Source: Desulfobacteraceae bacterium (GTDB lineage: Bacteria; Desulfobacterota; Desulfobacteria; Desulfobacterales; JAUWMJ01). From it: 5,186 bases of DNA. The notes below the pieces were generated by a model, which had not been told where the DNA came from, ran no database searches, and saw only the letters and a program-made list of their open reading frames with translations. How positions within the stretch are numbered: the stretch's first letter is position 1; each line of letters opens with the position of its first letter. The DNA is taken from positions 1 to 5,186 of the forward strand of contig JAUWOH010000251.1 of the NCBI GenBank assembly GCA_030612225.1. Direction: 5' to 3'. This document shows, piece by piece, positions 5,005 to 5,186 of the stretch. Both the position numbers and the translations under genes were made by a program.

Positions 5005-5186
5005 GATTTACTTAATTCGAGGTCAAAAAGTTATGCTGGACAGAAGCCTTGCGGAGCTATATGGCGTTAAAACAAAAGTGTTGAAGCAGGCCGTAAAAAG
5101 AAATATAGGCCGATTTCCCGAGGATTTCATGTTCGAACTTACCAAACTTGAATTTGACAACTTGAGGGCACAAATTGTGACCTCAA
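4967..5186 (+). CDS. ORF6N-domain protein, N-terminal part (continues at base 142 after circular closure)
   Basis: This is the beginning of the same 253-residue protein described at 1-683. It supplies MERITSKIYLIRGQKVMLD and the conserved LAELYGV, RFPEDFMFEL and NLRAQIVTS before the window ends within codon 74. Reading on from 5186 to base 142 keeps the frame and gives the expected domain without a gap. 79 bases here plus 683 at the left end make 762 bases, or 254 codons including the stop. If the circle is an artefact, this would be the truncated start of a separate, locally identical copy. Confidence 0.9.
   Translation, partial: MTTTIPMERITSKIYLIRGQKVMLDRSLAELYGVKTKVLKQAVKRNIGRFPEDFMFELTKLEFDNLRAQIVTS
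5046..5186. repeat. Right copy of 141-bp exact terminal direct repeat
   Basis: This is identical to 1-141. Removing one copy gives a unit of 5045 bp. Confidence 0.95.

Noticed and set aside
1..5186. CRISPR array, tRNA, rRNA, replication protein, relaxase, integrase
   Set aside because: No regularly spaced repeats, no cloverleaf recognised, and no coding frame with motifs of these families was found in either strand.

Overview
The window is a small mosaic of accessory genes around one ordinary-looking metabolic or redox gene. The host is probably a Desulfobacterota (former Deltaproteobacteria) bacterium. That rests on the ferredoxin-like protein, whose winged-helix, Cys-rich and 2x[4Fe-4S] layout I associate with sulfate-reducer-type genomes, and on the ORF6N and RhuM genes, which are common as accessory genes there. 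This is inference from family knowledge, not from a marker gene.

The first 141 bases (1-141) are repeated exactly as the last 141 (5046-5186). The simplest reading is a contig that closes on itself with a 141-base assembler overlap, a circle of about 5045 bp. A tandem duplication, or a graph loop caused by repeated sequence, is the alternative. Closing the circle restores one complete gene: an ORF6N-domain protein of 253 residues that starts at 4967, crosses the junction and stops at 683. No replication, partition, mobilisation or integrase gene is visible.

Layout: (a) 1-683, most of the intact ORF6N protein, which carries a C-terminal four-cysteine zinc-ribbon-like domain, followed by a terminator-like hairpin; (b) 796-1827, an intact RhuM-family gene; (c) 1843-2070, a repeat-rich leader, a small frameshifted gene and a terminator-like hairpin; (d) 2178-2488, the front part of a second ORF6N gene, broken; (e) 2491-3645 on the minus strand, an intact 384-residue 4Fe-4S protein, visibly richer in G+C than its surroundings; (f) 3727-3870, a 144-bp MITE-like palindromic element flanked by TA; (g) 3871-4106, no recognisable gene; (h) 4107-4477, a second copy of the ORF6N C-terminal tail, broken by a 41-bp hairpin insertion; (i) 4509-4966, largely non-coding, ending in a frameshifted gene remnant; (j) 4967-5186, the start of the intact ORF6N gene.

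The intact genes are ORF6N, RhuM and the ferredoxin-like gene; most of the rest is broken. The front half at 2178-2488 and the back half at 4107-4477 are on the same strand and could be one ORF6N gene split by the segment carrying the ferredoxin gene and the MITE. ORF6N and RhuM proteins are typical of phages and mobile islands and have no established biochemical role, so no joint pathway with the ferredoxin-like protein can be claimed.
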